Origin: Schumannella soli
GTDB lineage: Bacteria; Actinomycetota; Actinomycetes; Actinomycetales; Microbacteriaceae
Length of the DNA stretch: 64,000 nt
NCBI RefSeq assembly: GCF_006517435.1
Contig: NZ_VHQG01000002.1
Span: 62,160-126,159 of the forward strand
Direction: 5' to 3'
Below the pieces are notes generated by a model, which saw nothing but the letters and a program-made list of their open reading frames with translations, had not been told where the DNA came from and searched no databases. Within the stretch, counting starts at the first letter, position 1. Each line of letters starts with the position of its first letter. The position numbers and the translations under genes are program-made. Below are positions 1 through 9,374 of the stretch, piece after piece.

Positions 1-98
1 TCGCCGCTCGCCGCCGGCTGCCGTGCCGGCACCCGGCTGCTGCACCTCGCGCGGCGAGGCACTCGCGCGACGGCAGCGCCGAGCGTCAGCATGTCCGC
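1..98. other. Unassigned left edge of window
   Basis: All three forward frames are open through this stretch and none shows a stop before the xerC start, so the end of an upstream gene cannot be placed. It may hold the tail of a neighbour or a longer N-terminus of the recombinase. No recognisable motif is seen. Confidence 0.3.
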
Positions 99-1019
99 AT
101 GCGACTCGACGCGGCGATCGACGCCTACCTGCGGCACCTCGCCGCCGAGCGCGCCTACAGCGAGCACACGATCGCCGGATACGGAGCCGACCTGCGAGCA
201 CTCGCCTCCCACGCCGAGCAGCGCGCGGCCGATGAGATCGAGCACCTCGACCTCGAACTGCTGCGCGACTGGCTCTGGGCGTCGACGCAGGCAGGGCTCG
301 CCAAGTCGACCCTCGCGCGCCGCGCCGCATCCGCGCGCGGCCTCACCCGCTGGCTCCACGTCACCGGGGCGATGAGCTCCGACGTCGGCGCCCGGTTGAA
401 GTCACCGCGCCGCGACAGCCGCCTGCCCCGCGTGCTCGGCCGCGAGCAGATGGATCGCCTGCTCACCGGACTGGCCTCACGGGCCGCCGACGGCGATCCC
501 GGCGCCCAGCGCGACCTCGCCGTCGTCGAACTGCTGTACGCCTCCGCGCTGCGCGTCGGCGAGCTGACCGGACTCGACCTCACCGACCTCGATCTCGAAC
601 GCCACACCGTCCGCGTGCTCGGCAAAGGATCGAAGGAGCGCGTCGTGCCGGTCGGGCTCCCCGCCCTGCGCGCACTGGGGACCTGGATCGATGACGGTCG
701 CCGGCGTGTCCTCGCCGCAGCGAGCGACGACGCCGACGCCCAGCGCGCCGTCTTCCTCGGAACGCGCGGTCGTCGCCTCGGGGTCCGCGCGGTCTACGAA
801 CTCGTGTCCGGGCTGCTGGCCGACATGCCCGGCTCCGGCCCGGCGGGCCCGCACGCGCTGCGTCACACCGCCGCCACCCATCTGCTCGACGGCGGCGCCG
901 ACCTGCGCGCCGTGCAGGAGCTGCTCGGGCACGCGAGTCTCGGCACGACCCAGATCTACACGCACGTCTCGGCCGAACGGCTGCGCCAGGTCTACGCCCG
1001 GGCCCACCCGCGCGCCTGA
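99..1019 (+). CDS. xerC: Tyrosine recombinase, XerC type
   Basis: Site-specific tyrosine recombinase of 306 residues, the normal XerC/XerD length; the family resolves chromosome dimers at dif. The N-terminal SAM-like core-binding domain spans about residues 1-90. The catalytic domain carries the full active-site set: R152 in ALRVGEL, K176 in GKGSKE, H252 and R255 in HALRHTAATH, H278 in LGHAS and the nucleophile Y287 in QIYTHV. The ATG at 99 starts a good SAM-like domain, but the frame is open to the left edge. It sits just upstream of the rpsB region, the usual place for the XerC-like recombinase of actinobacteria, which supports a housekeeping rather than phage origin. XerC versus XerD cannot be decided without dif context. 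Confidence 0.9.
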   Translation: MRLDAAIDAYLRHLAAERAYSEHTIAGYGADLRALASHAEQRAADEIEHLDLELLRDWLWASTQAGLAKSTLARRAASARGLTRWLHVTGAMSSDVGARLKSPRRDSRLPRVLGREQMDRLLTGLASRAADGDPGAQRDLAVVELLYASALRVGELTGLDLTDLDLERHTVRVLGKGSKERVVPVGLPALRALGTWIDDGRRRVLAAASDDADAQRAVFLGTRGRRLGVRAVYELVSGLLADMPGSGPAGPHALRHTAATHLLDGGADLRAVQELLGHASLGTTQIYTHVSAERLRQVYARAHPRA

Positions 1020-1048
1020 CCGCGGAACCTCCCGCGGCGCGCGTCCTC

Positions 1049-1067
1049 CCGCGAGATCGTCTCGCGG
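1049..1067. terminator. Hairpin between convergent xerC and M23 peptidase genes
   Basis: CCGCGAGA-TCG-TCTCGCGG forms a perfect 8-bp stem 30 bases after the xerC stop. It has no T-run, as is common for actinobacterial terminators. The rest of 1020-1290 is GC-rich spacer in which I see no gene. Confidence 0.5.
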
Positions 1068-1290
1068 CGGCCGCCCGCGCCGCCCGCCCACGCCGCCCCA
1101 CCGGCATCGCCGCGCGTCCCGCATCGCGCGACCCGCGACCCAGACCCGCCGCCCGGACTCCGCGGGTTCCGCCCACCCGTGCCGGTCTCGATCCGGACTC
1201 AGCGCGCTCGACCCGCCCTCACCGGTCTCGTCCTCGAGTCCGCCGACGACGACTCATCGCATCCGCTGGCGCCGGCACCCGGGCTGCGCT

Positions 1291-1839
1291 TCATCCCCCG
1301 TCCATCGGCAGCAGCACCGCGCGCGGCACCCCGCCGAGCCACAGCAGCGGCGAGACGTACTCGCCGTCGACGCGCACACCCAGATGCAGACAGGCGTCGG
1401 AGGAGCAGTGCCCCGGCTGCAGCGTGCCGATCACCTGACCCCGCGTGACGCGGTCGCCCGCGACGACGGCGGGCTCCACCGGCTCGAGGCTGCTGACCAC
1501 GCCGCCGCCGTGGTCGATCGAGACGAGCGGGCGATCCACGACCACCCCGGCGAAGTGCACCACGCCGTCGGCGGGCGCGAGCACGGGCGAGCCGGCGGGC
1601 GCGCCGATGTCGATGCCGCGGTGTCCGGCCGAATACGGAGTCGGCGGCGCACGGAACGGCTCGACGACGGGATGCGGCGCCGCGACCGGCCACAGCCAGG
1701 CGCCCGTCACGGCGACAGCCGCCAGCACGCGGATCAGCCGACCGGCCCCCGCGCCGACCGCCCCGCTGACCCCGCCACCCGACGTCCGCCGACCTGCGCG
1801 GGCCAGCGCCGGGATGAGGTCGCGCGAGAGGATGCTCAT
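1291..1839 (-). CDS. M23 (LytM-like) peptidase domain protein
   Basis: A 182-residue protein with an N-terminal hydrophobic segment (about 34-54) acting as signal or anchor, then a LytM/M23 domain (about 65-175) of the class that cleaves peptidoglycan cross-bridges. Visible metal ligands are H73 and D77 in the HRGID motif and H152 in the CLHLG motif. The second histidine of the usual HxH motif is G154 here. Actinobacterial M23 proteins beside rpsB often read CLHWG or similar, so the change is probably a family trait and may mean weak or no hydrolysis. The gene is convergent with xerC and divergent from rpsB. The start at 1839 precedes the only good signal sequence. Confidence 0.82.
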   Translation of the reverse strand: MSILSRDLIPALARAGRRTSGGGVSGAVGAGAGRLIRVLAAVAVTGAWLWPVAAPHPVVEPFRAPPTPYSAGHRGIDIGAPAGSPVLAPADGVVHFAGVVVDRPLVSIDHGGGVVSSLEPVEPAVVAGDRVTRGQVIGTLQPGHCSSDACLHLGVRVDGEYVSPLLWLGGVPRAVLLPMDGG

Positions 1840-1966
1840 GCGCTCAGCCTGCGTCGCCCGCGCTCCGCGCGCGGCGTCGTGGAGCGCATCGGTGCAGAAC
1901 CCGTCCTGACCAGGGATTGGGGAGGAGGGACGGCGCCGACCGCCGTCGGCCGCCCGGTCGCCGCGG

Positions 1967-2217
1967 TGCTATGCTGACCCCTGCATCCCGACTTCGGGGT
2001 GACTTCGCGCGCCCAGAGCGCTGCGGCACCGGCTCCCTCTCGACGGCCTCCGTCCGAGCAGAGCCGCGAGCGGCGGCGTGGCATCGCATCCATCAGTCTC
2101 CGATCCGTCGGAAGCGGATGCGCGCCGGGCGCCAGGGATCGGGCCGTCGGCCCGGTCGACAACTGAGAACGCGCGAGCGCGGCCCTGGGCCGTGCCCGCC
2201 AGAGAAGGAGAACGGCC
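1967..2217 (+). promoter_or_regulatory. Promoter and long leader of rpsB
   Basis: An extended -10, TGC-TATGCT at 1967-1975, would start transcription near 1982 and leave a leader of about 235 bases before rpsB. A small GC hairpin (CCCGACTTCGGG) lies at the 5' end and a Shine-Dalgarno AAGGAG lies just before the ATG. No gene is seen in 1840-2217. A leader this long on a ribosomal-protein gene could hold an autoregulatory site, but no known motif was recognised. Confidence 0.5.
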
Positions 2218-3240
2218 ATGGCCGTCGTCACCATCCGCCAGCTGCTCGACAGCGGCGTGCACTTCGGACACCAGACCCGCCGCTGGAACCCGAAGGTGAA
2301 GCGCTTCATCCTTACCGAGCGCTCGGGCATCCACATCATCGACCTGCAGAAGTCGCTCGGCTACATCGACAAGGCCTACGACTTCGTCAAGGAGACGGTC
2401 GCCCACGGCGGCACCGTGCTCTTCGTCGGCACCAAGAAGCAGGCGCAGGAGTCCATCGCCGAGCAGGCGACCCGCGTGGGCCAGCCCTACGTCAACCAGC
2501 GCTGGCTCGGCGGTCTGCTCACCAACTTCCAGACGGTCTCCAAGCGCCTCGCGCGCATGAAGGAGCTCGAGGAGATCGACTTCGACGACACCACCAAGGG
2601 CTTCACCAAGAAGGAGCTCCTGATCAAGAAGCGCGAGCTGGACAAGCTCCACAAGACGCTCGGTGGTATCCGCAACCTCACCAAGACCCCCAGCGCGATC
2701 TGGGTCGTCGACTCGAAGCGCGAGCACCTCGCCATCGACGAGGCAACGAAGCTCGGCATCCCCGTGATCGGCATCCTCGACACGAACGCCGACCCCGACG
2801 AGCTGCAGTACCCGATCCCGGGCAACGACGACGCGATCCGCTCGGTGGGCCTGCTCACCCGCATCATCGCCGACGCCGCCGCCGAGGGCCTCGTGCAGCG
2901 CCACCAGGCCCCCGCGGCCGAGGGCAACGTCTCGGCCGTCGAGCCGCTCGCCGAGTGGGAGCAGGAGCTGCTCGCCGCCAGCGAGACCCCCGCGTCGACC
3001 GCCGAGAAGATCGAGGCCGTCGACCAGGGCGCCGACGCCGCCGAGAAGGTCGCCGAGGTCGTCGAAGCCGAGACCCCGACCGAGGAGAACGACGCCGACG
3101 CCGAGGCGTCGGCCGACCTCGCCGCTCAGGCCGACGAGACCGTCGTCGCCGAGCACGCCCCGGAGTCGGACGAGGCCGCCGAGGCCCGCATCGAGGCCGA
3201 GGCGACCGAGGCCGAGAAGAAGCCGGCCGCGAAGAAGTAG
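2218..3240 (+). CDS. rpsB: 30S ribosomal protein S2
   Basis: Ribosomal protein S2 of the small subunit. The conserved N-terminus ([19 protein letters not shown]) and the S2 signature blocks run to about residue 240. The protein is 340 residues, longer than the roughly 240 of E. coli S2, because of an acidic Glu/Ala-rich tail (about 240-335) ending in a short lysine patch (KKPAAKK). Such tails are known in actinobacteria and are expected to be disordered. A strong AAGGAG site precedes the ATG. It is followed 47 bp later by tsf, the universal rpsB-tsf operon. Confidence 0.97.
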   Translation: MAVVTIRQLLDSGVHFGHQTRRWNPKVKRFILTERSGIHIIDLQKSLGYIDKAYDFVKETVAHGGTVLFVGTKKQAQESIAEQATRVGQPYVNQRWLGGLLTNFQTVSKRLARMKELEEIDFDDTTKGFTKKELLIKKRELDKLHKTLGGIRNLTKTPSAIWVVDSKREHLAIDEATKLGIPVIGILDTNADPDELQYPIPGNDDAIRSVGLLTRIIADAAAEGLVQRHQAPAAEGNVSAVEPLAEWEQELLAASETPASTAEKIEAVDQGADAAEKVAEVVEAETPTEENDADAEASADLAAQADETVVAEHAPESDEAAEARIEAEATEAEKKPAAKK

Positions 3241-3287
3241 TCCGGGCGTTCTCCGCCTGTTCATCACGACTGAGTAAGGAATAGTCC

Positions 3288-4115
3288 ATGGCCAACTTCA
3301 GCCTGGAAGACGTCAAGATCCTGCGCGAGCGCCTCGGCACCGGCATGGTCGACACCAAGAACGCCCTGGTCGAGGCCGAGGGCGACATCGAGAAGGCGGT
3401 GGAGATCCTCCGCCTCAAGGGTGCGAAGGGCAACGCCAAGCGCGCCGACCGCTCCACCAGCGAGGGCCTCATCGCCGTCGTCGAGAGCGCGACCGCCGTC
3501 ACCCTGATCGAGCTCGCCTGCGAGACCGACTTCGTCGCCAAGAACGACAAGTTCGTCGCGCTGGCCGAGAAGGTCGTCGCCGCGCTGGCCGACTCGGGCG
3601 CCGAGACCGTGGATGCCGCTCTCGCGGTGCCCGCGGACGGCGGCACCGTCGGCAGCCTCATCGAGGAGCAGGCCGCGACCATCGGCGAGAAGATCGAGCT
3701 CCGTCAGGTCGCTCGCATCGCCGGTGACAAGTTCGCCGTCTACCTGCACCGCACCTCGAAGGACCTGCCGCCGCAGATCGGCGTCGTCGTCTCCTACACG
3801 GGTGACGACGCGGAGACCGCGCGCAGCATCGCCCAGCACATCTCGTTCGCCGCTCCGACCTACCTCTCCAAGGACGAGGTGCCGGAGGCCGACGTCGCCA
3901 ACGAGCGTCGCATCGTCGAGCAGATCAGCCGCGAGGAGGGCAAGCCGGAGGCCGCCCTTCCGAAGATCGTCGAGGGTCGTCTCGGCGCCTACTTCAAGCA
4001 GGTCGCCCTGCTCGAGCAGGACTACGCCCGCGACAACAAGCTGGCGGTGAAGAAGGTCGCTGAGGATGCGGGTCTGACCATCAACGGCTTCGCCCGTTTC
4101 AAGGTCGGCGCCTGA
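3288..4115 (+). CDS. tsf: Translation elongation factor Ts
   Basis: Elongation factor Ts, the guanine-nucleotide exchange factor that recycles EF-Tu-GDP to EF-Tu-GTP in the cytoplasm. It is 275 residues, normal length. The N-terminal UBA-like module opens with MANFSLEDVKILRERLGTGM. The TDFVAKN motif of the core contacts EF-Tu and sits at about residues 80-86. It is co-transcribed with rpsB, has its own ribosome-binding site (AAGGAAT), and is closed by a strong hairpin just after the stop. Confidence 0.97.
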   Translation: MANFSLEDVKILRERLGTGMVDTKNALVEAEGDIEKAVEILRLKGAKGNAKRADRSTSEGLIAVVESATAVTLIELACETDFVAKNDKFVALAEKVVAALADSGAETVDAALAVPADGGTVGSLIEEQAATIGEKIELRQVARIAGDKFAVYLHRTSKDLPPQIGVVVSYTGDDAETARSIAQHISFAAPTYLSKDEVPEADVANERRIVEQISREEGKPEAALPKIVEGRLGAYFKQVALLEQDYARDNKLAVKKVAEDAGLTINGFARFKVGA

Positions 4116-4127
4116 TCCAGCCTCGTC

Positions 4128-4161
4128 AGAAGGCCCGGATGCTTCGGCATCCGGGCCTTCT
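4128..4161 (+). terminator. Intrinsic terminator after rpsB-tsf
   Basis: A perfect 15-bp stem (AGAAGGCCCGGATGC at 4128-4142 pairing with 4147-4161) with a TTCG tetraloop, 13 bases after the tsf stop. Confidence 0.9.
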
Positions 4162-4222
4162 GCATTGCGGTGGCAGCTGCGGCGGCAGCGGCACGGCGAC
4201 GAGTCCGCGTTAGCCTGGCAGG

Positions 4223-5032
4223 GTGAGCGACCCTCAGTCCGGCTTCGGGTATCCGTCCGAGAAGCCCGTACGGAATCCTCCGCAGAATCCGTACGGGAGC
4301 CCGGAGCAGAACCCCTACGGAAGCCCGTCGCCGCAGAACCCGTACGCGCCCGGCCCCCAGTCCTCCCCGGGCGCTCCGCAGCAACAGCAGCCCTATCCGC
4401 AGCAGCAGCACCCACAGCGTCCGGCCGGCCCGCAGCCCTGGTCGCCGGCCCCCGCGCCCGGCTACTACCCCGCCTCGGCGCCGCGTCGTCGTGGTCTCTC
4501 CACCGGCGGAGTGCTGGCGATCGTGCTCGGCTCGGTCGGTCTCGTGGTCATCGCCGGCGTGGTGCTCGTCGCGGTGGTCATCGTCGGCGTCATCCGGGGC
4601 GAGACCGCTCGTCCCGTCTACCCCTCGGCGGCGCCGACGTCGCCGAGCAGCGGCGCCTACGACCTCGTCGACCGCCCGGCGTTCACGGCGTATGTGACCC
4701 GCGTGACCCAGCTGCGCGACACCTACCTGCAGGCGCGTCGCGACGGCAGCATCCACCAGTGGGTCCCGGCGACGACGACCGGCGACGACTACGCTTCGGC
4801 GTTCATCTACCTGCTCACCGACAAGAAGGCCGCCACGAACTTCATGCTGCGCGGCACGACGACCGACGACGACCCGGCGGTGCTCGACGCGAAGGTGGCG
4901 GCGTGGGATGCCGAGCTCACCGAGCTCGAGCGCAAGTTCCTGGCTGGGGAGCCGTTCGGGGTGAACATCACGATCAAGCGCTCCGACGGCACGACGTTCC
5001 ACTACGACGGCGCTGCCGGCCCGAACGGCTGA
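4223..5032 (+). CDS. Proline/glutamine-rich single-pass membrane protein
   Basis: A 269-residue protein of unknown function. Residues 1-85 are low complexity, with repeated NPYGSP/QNPY units rich in Pro, Gln, Gly and Tyr. One transmembrane helix follows (about 94-120), then an extracytoplasmic domain of about 150 residues with no motif I recognise. This layout is common among uncharacterised actinobacterial membrane proteins. The GTG start is fixed by TAGCCT at 4211-4216 followed by six bases, a leaderless layout. It stands alone between the tsf terminator and another leaderless gene. Confidence 0.75.
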   Translation: MSDPQSGFGYPSEKPVRNPPQNPYGSPEQNPYGSPSPQNPYAPGPQSSPGAPQQQQPYPQQQHPQRPAGPQPWSPAPAPGYYPASAPRRRGLSTGGVLAIVLGSVGLVVIAGVVLVAVVIVGVIRGETARPVYPSAAPTSPSSGAYDLVDRPAFTAYVTRVTQLRDTYLQARRDGSIHQWVPATTTGDDYASAFIYLLTDKKAATNFMLRGTTTDDDPAVLDAKVAAWDAELTELERKFLAGEPFGVNITIKRSDGTTFHYDGAAGPNG

Positions 5033-5071
5033 TCCCCGCCCGCGTCCGTCTGCGCGTTCTAGGGTGGCGCC

Positions 5072-5776
5072 ATGACGCGCTCCGCTGGTCTCTCCGCTCT
5101 GATCGCCGACGGCGTGTTCCTCGCGCACGAGGCGCAGCTGCAGATCGTCGACCGCTTCGGCGATCACGAGCACTGGGATGTCGATCTCGCGACGCGGCAG
5201 TTCCGCTTCACCGGTCCGACGTCGGCCACCCTGCCGCTGCAGCTGCTCGGCTCGGCCGCGCCGGGGCCGCGCAGCTGGCTGTGGGGCTGGGCGAACCCCT
5301 CCGGCTACGCACCCGAGATCGTGGCTGCGGCGTCGGCCGCCCGTCAGCTGGGCGATCGCTTCCGCATCCCCGAGCTCGTCGCGGGCGAGGTCGCGTTCGA
5401 CGACCCGGCCCCGGCGGGAGAGCCGGAGCCCGGCTATCAGCTCGGCTGGGACCTCTCGATCGCGGCGCGCGTCGCGAGCGGGATCTGGTTCGGCTACAGC
5501 GGGCGCGTCGAGGGCGGCACGCGGGTGTGGATGCTGCTGGAGGGGCTGACGTTCGATCTGCCGTCGGCGCCGCGCGTGCTGCGCGTGATCGGCGAGGGGC
5601 TGAGCTCCACCACCGTGACCGATCACCGGCGCGCGGTCGCGAGCTATGCGACCCTGCGCGGCATCCCCTTCGACGGCGTGCGCCTGAGCCTGCCCGACGG
5701 CGTGATCGCGGTCGAGTTCGACCAGCTCGGCCGCGTCGCGGCGCTCAACGGCACGGCGCTGCCAGGGCGGGCCTGA
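5072..5776 (+). CDS. Uncharacterised cytoplasmic protein (DUF6882-like)
   Basis: A 234-residue protein with no signal peptide or transmembrane helix. The segment around residues 65-80 (RSWLWGWANPSGYAPEI) resembles the tryptophan-rich signature of DUF6882 proteins, whose role is unknown. The assignment is from memory of that pattern. The ATG at 5072 follows TAGGGT (5060-5065) by six bases, a leaderless start. The gene is a single unit between a membrane protein and pyrH. Confidence 0.68.
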   Translation: MTRSAGLSALIADGVFLAHEAQLQIVDRFGDHEHWDVDLATRQFRFTGPTSATLPLQLLGSAAPGPRSWLWGWANPSGYAPEIVAAASAARQLGDRFRIPELVAGEVAFDDPAPAGEPEPGYQLGWDLSIAARVASGIWFGYSGRVEGGTRVWMLLEGLTFDLPSAPRVLRVIGEGLSSTTVTDHRRAVASYATLRGIPFDGVRLSLPDGVIAVEFDQLGRVAALNGTALPGRA

Positions 5777-5904
5777 GCGGGCGAGGGGCGCTGCGGACCG
5801 GGGCCGTCGGGACCTGGCGCCCTCGCGGGTCGGCGCCGTCGCGGGCCGAGCGCACGGACACGGTCCGGTAGCCTGGACCGACCCCTGACGGAAGGACCCC
5901 CGCG

Positions 5905-6633
5905 ATGACCGATCGCCGACGCCGCGTGCTGCTCAAGCTCTCCGGAGAGGCGTTCGGCGGTGGTTCCCTCGGTGTCAATCCGGATGTGGTCTCGGCCATC
6001 GCGAAGGAGATCGCGGCGGCCACGACCGACCCCGACGAGTCGCAGCGGGTCGAGGTCGCGGTGGTCGTCGGCGGCGGCAACTTCTTCCGCGGAGCCGAGC
6101 TGAGCCAGCGCGGCATGGACCGCGGGCGCGCCGACTACATGGGCATGCTCGGCACCGTCATGAACGCCCTCGCGCTGCAGGACTTCCTCGAGCAGGCCGG
6201 CGCCGCGACGCGCGTGCAGTCGGCGATTCAGATGACCCAGGTCGCCGAGCCCTACATCCCGCTGCGCGCCGAGCGTCATCTCGAGAAGGGCCGCGTCGTG
6301 ATCTTCGGCGCCGGCGCGGGACTGCCCTACTTCTCGACCGACACCGTCTCGGCGCAGCGCGCGCTCGAGATCGGCGCCGACGAGGTGCTCGTGGCGAAGA
6401 ACGGCGTCGACGGCGTCTACACGGCCGACCCGCGCGTCGACCCGACCGCGACCAAGATCGACGCGATCAGCTACCAGGAGGCCCTGCAGCAGGGGCTCAA
6501 GGTCGTCGACTCCACCGCCTTCAGCCTCTGCATGGACAACCGGATGCCGATGCACGTCTTCGGCATGGAGCCGGCCGGCAACGTCACGGCGGCGGTGCGC
6601 GGCGAGCGTCTCGGCACGCTCGTCACGGCCTGA
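5905..6633 (+). CDS. pyrH: UMP kinase
   Basis: Uridylate kinase (UMP + ATP to UDP + ADP), the bacterial amino-acid-kinase-fold enzyme for pyrimidine nucleotides. At 242 residues it has normal length. Visible signatures are the N-terminal [10 protein letters not shown] phosphate loop, [11 protein letters not shown], the central [11 protein letters not shown] block and [33 protein letters not shown] toward the C-terminus (given here only as blocks). A GGAAGGA site precedes the ATG, and a -10 TAGCCT lies at about 5870. The order pyrH-frr-cdsA after rpsB-tsf is conserved in bacteria. Confidence 0.96.
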   Translation: MTDRRRRVLLKLSGEAFGGGSLGVNPDVVSAIAKEIAAATTDPDESQRVEVAVVVGGGNFFRGAELSQRGMDRGRADYMGMLGTVMNALALQDFLEQAGAATRVQSAIQMTQVAEPYIPLRAERHLEKGRVVIFGAGAGLPYFSTDTVSAQRALEIGADEVLVAKNGVDGVYTADPRVDPTATKIDAISYQEALQQGLKVVDSTAFSLCMDNRMPMHVFGMEPAGNVTAAVRGERLGTLVTA

Positions 6634-6644
6634 GCCGCCTCACC

Positions 6645-7043
6645 GTGGCGCGCCGCGACGAGGTCTTCCCGTTCAAGGCCACGCATGATCCCGAGAAGGA
6701 GCGCCGCGAGCGCGGCCCCCTGCTGCACGGCGATGTCGCGCTCTCGATCCTGCTCGTCGTCATCGGCGCGGCCGGCGTCGGCATCGCGATCGCCCTGGCG
6801 CTCGTCGAGGCGGCGCTGACGAGCGGCACGGCCGATGCGCAGTCGCCGACGCTCTTGGTCGCGATCGCGCTCACCGTGGTGGGTCCGGCGCTGAGCTGGG
6901 CCGTGGGATCGCTGCTCGTGCTCATCAACGCCGTGCGCCGCCGTCGCGCCTGGCGCGTGGCGCTCATCTCCCTCGCCGTGTCGCTCGTGACCGGCACGGT
7001 CGGCGCGGTCTGGTGGGCGGCGCAGACCGGAGTGCTCTCATGA
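6645..7043 (+). CDS. Small three-helix membrane protein
   Basis: A 132-residue protein inserted between pyrH and frr. A charged N-terminus of about 30 residues is followed by three hydrophobic helices (about 33-57, 68-92 and 103-125). No catalytic motif is visible and function is unknown. The GTG start lies 11 bases after the pyrH stop, so it is probably co-transcribed with pyrH. Small membrane proteins of this type are common in Microbacteriaceae. Confidence 0.7.
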   Translation: MARRDEVFPFKATHDPEKERRERGPLLHGDVALSILLVVIGAAGVGIAIALALVEAALTSGTADAQSPTLLVAIALTVVGPALSWAVGSLLVLINAVRRRRAWRVALISLAVSLVTGTVGAVWWAAQTGVLS

Positions 7044-7089
7044 CACGACCACTAGGCTTGACCGACGGAATCTGCGAAGGAGTGCTCCC

Positions 7090-7644
7090 GTGATCAGCGA
7101 CGTACTGGCCGAGGCCAAGGACAAGATGCTCAAGGCCGTCGAGGTCGCCAAGGACGACTTCTCGACGGTGCGGACCGGCCGCGCGAACCCGGCGCTGTTC
7201 GAGCGCATCAACGTGGAGTACTACGGCACCCCGACCCCGCTGCAGCAGCTCGCGAGCCTGCAGAACCCCGAGGCGCGCACGATCATCATCACGCCCTACG
7301 ACAAGACCGCGCTCAAGGACATCGAGAAGGCCATCGTCGCCTTCCCGAACCTCGGAGCCGCCCCGTCGAACGACGGCAACATCATCCGCGTCACCATGCC
7401 GGAGCTCACCGAGGAGCGCCGCAAGGAGTACGTGAAGCTGGCGAGGGCCAAGGCCGAGGACGCGAAGGTCGTCGTGCGCAACCTGCGCCGCAAGACGAAG
7501 GACGACCTCGACGCCCTGAAGACCGAGGTCGGCGATGACGAGGTGGCTCGCGCGGAGAAGGAGCTGGAGGCGATCACGAAGACCCACATCGACGCGATCG
7601 ACGAGGCCCTGAAGCGCAAGGAAGCCGAACTGCTCGAGGTCTGA
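7090..7644 (+). CDS. frr: Ribosome recycling factor
   Basis: Ribosome recycling factor, which with EF-G splits post-termination ribosomes. The 184-residue length is standard. Conserved blocks include [23 protein letters not shown] (here only by its first residues), TPLQQLAS, the [11 protein letters not shown] stretch and the helical C-terminus. The GTG start has an AAGGAG site seven bases upstream. A -10 TAGGCT at about 7052 gives it its own promoter. It is followed two bases later by cdsA. Confidence 0.96.
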   Translation: MISDVLAEAKDKMLKAVEVAKDDFSTVRTGRANPALFERINVEYYGTPTPLQQLASLQNPEARTIIITPYDKTALKDIEKAIVAFPNLGAAPSNDGNIIRVTMPELTEERRKEYVKLARAKAEDAKVVVRNLRRKTKDDLDALKTEVGDDEVARAEKELEAITKTHIDAIDEALKRKEAELLEV

Positions 7645-7646
7645 GC

Positions 7647-8648
7647 GTGTCTGACGACGACCACTCCGCGCGCGACGACTCCGCTGAGCCGCGGCGCCAC
7701 TCGCGCGCCGAGTTCGAGGCGAAGGCGCGAGCGAACGTGGCCGAGTTCGAGGCGCAGGTGCGCGCGACGCGCGCGCAGTTCGAAGAGGCCAACGCCCGCA
7801 TCGAGGCGCGCGCCGGACGCAACCTGCCGTTCGCCATCGGGGTCGGCATCCTGCTCGGCGGTCTGCTGATCGTCAGCCTGATCATCCTCAAGTGGATGTT
7901 CATCGTCTTCGGCGCGGTGCTGGTCGCCTTCGCGATCTTCGAGCTCGGCACGGGGCTTCGCCACGCGGGGCGAGACGTGCCCCGGGTCGCCTCGATCGTG
8001 GTCGGCGTGGCCGTCATGCCGGTCGCGTTCTTCTTCGGCGTCGAGGGGCTGTGGGTCGCGACGCTCGCGGCGATCGCGCTGGTCAGCCTCTATCGGCTCG
8101 CCGAGGTCGCGACCGGGCGGGGGAGTGCCCCGGCGCGCTCGGTCATCCAGGATCTGGTGGCGGGCGCCTTCATCCAGCTCTACATCACCTTCCTCGCCGG
8201 GTTCCTGGTGGTGCTGACGCACGAGGAGCACGGCGAGTTCTGGACGCTGACCTCGATCATCGTGGTCGTCGGCGCCGACATCGGCGCGTACCTGTTCGGC
8301 GTGCTGTGGGGCAAGCACCTCATGGCGCCGAAGATCAGTCCGAAGAAGACCTGGGAGGGCTTCGCCGGCGCGGCCCTGTTCTCGGTCGTCGCGGCGATGC
8401 TGCTCGCCTGGCTCATGCTCGGCGTGCCGTTCTGGGTGGGCATCCCGCTCGGCATCCTCCTGCTGCTGACCGGCACAGGGGGGGACCTGGTCGAGTCGTT
8501 GATCAAGCGCGACCTCGGCATCAAGGACATCTCGAGCTGGCTGCCCGGCCACGGCGGGTTCCTCGACCGACTGGACTCGATCCTCCCGTCGGCGGCGATC
8601 GCCTACGGCGCCTTCCTGGTCGTGACGCAGCTGGGGCTGACCGGCTGA
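7647..8648 (+). CDS. cdsA: Phosphatidate cytidylyltransferase
   Basis: CDP-diacylglycerol synthase, an integral membrane enzyme that makes CDP-diacylglycerol from phosphatidate and CTP. It is 333 residues. The N-terminal 45 residues are charged and helical (an actinobacterial extension). About eight transmembrane helices follow. The family signature is clear near the C-terminus: SLIKRDLGIKD followed by PGHGGFLDRLD. The gene starts two bases after frr and is probably co-transcribed with it. Confidence 0.94.
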   Translation: MSDDDHSARDDSAEPRRHSRAEFEAKARANVAEFEAQVRATRAQFEEANARIEARAGRNLPFAIGVGILLGGLLIVSLIILKWMFIVFGAVLVAFAIFELGTGLRHAGRDVPRVASIVVGVAVMPVAFFFGVEGLWVATLAAIALVSLYRLAEVATGRGSAPARSVIQDLVAGAFIQLYITFLAGFLVVLTHEEHGEFWTLTSIIVVVGADIGAYLFGVLWGKHLMAPKISPKKTWEGFAGAALFSVVAAMLLAWLMLGVPFWVGIPLGILLLLTGTGGDLVESLIKRDLGIKDISSWLPGHGGFLDRLDSILPSAAIAYGAFLVVTQLGLTG

Positions 8649-8755
8649 CGCCCCGACCGGCCGAAGCGCTGTCGGGCCGGCTCTCAGCTCACCCGTCGGT
8701 GATCGGCGATCGCACGCTCCCAGGCTGCGTCCCGGCTCCGCTCTAGACTGTGCGG

Positions 8756-9301
8756 GTGAGCTCGACCTTCCCGCATGCCCGCCGGTCGCGTCTCGGCTAC
8801 GACGTCGACGAGGTGGAGCAGTTCCTCGGTGACGCGCGCAGCTCCTACCTCGGCGAGCCGGGCTCGCGCGAGCTGAGCGCCGACGACATCCGCACCACCG
8901 GGTTCACCCTGCGCAAGGGCGGCTACGCCACCGAGCACGTGGATGCGGCGCTCGCCCGCCTCGAAGACGCCTTCGCCGGCCGCGAGAAGCAGAAGGCCCT
9001 CGCCGCCGACGGCGAGGATCACCTGGTCTCGGCCCGCGATCGCGCGCAGGAGATCCTCGACCGCCTCGTGCGGCCGCGGCACCACCGCTTCCGCCGCGTG
9101 AGCCTTTTCACGGTCGGCTACTCGGCCGTCGACGTCGATGCCTTCGTCGACCGGGTGGCCGCGTACCTGCAGGGTGGGGAGCCCGTCACGGCCGACGAGA
9201 TCCGCGAGATCGCGTTCCGTCCGCGCCGCGGCGGCTACGACGAGACCCAGGTCGACGTCGTGCTGGATGCGATGGTCGACGTGATCCTCGCGGTGCGCTG
9301 A
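8756..9301 (+). CDS. Small protein with two DivIVA-like motifs
   Basis: A 181-residue protein containing tandem DivIVA N-terminal type motifs, RLGYDVDEVEQFL near residue 15 and VGYSAVDVDAFVD near residue 120. Each is followed by an ADEIR or ADDIR segment and a GGYDE/GGYAT block. DivIVA domains bind curved membrane and organise pole and septum growth. The protein lacks the long coiled coil of true DivIVA/Wag31, so it is a short relative. The start is set at GTG 8756, not 8750, because TAGACT (8744-8749) then lies exactly six bases upstream, matching other leaderless genes here. Confidence 0.78.
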   Translation: MSSTFPHARRSRLGYDVDEVEQFLGDARSSYLGEPGSRELSADDIRTTGFTLRKGGYATEHVDAALARLEDAFAGREKQKALAADGEDHLVSARDRAQEILDRLVRPRHHRFRRVSLFTVGYSAVDVDAFVDRVAAYLQGGEPVTADEIREIAFRPRRGGYDETQVDVVLDAMVDVILAVR

Positions 9302-9374
9302 GCCCGCCTCAACCTGGCGAACCCCTGAACCGGGGTGGGCGCATCGGGGCCCCCTCGGGTAAGGTCGATGGATC

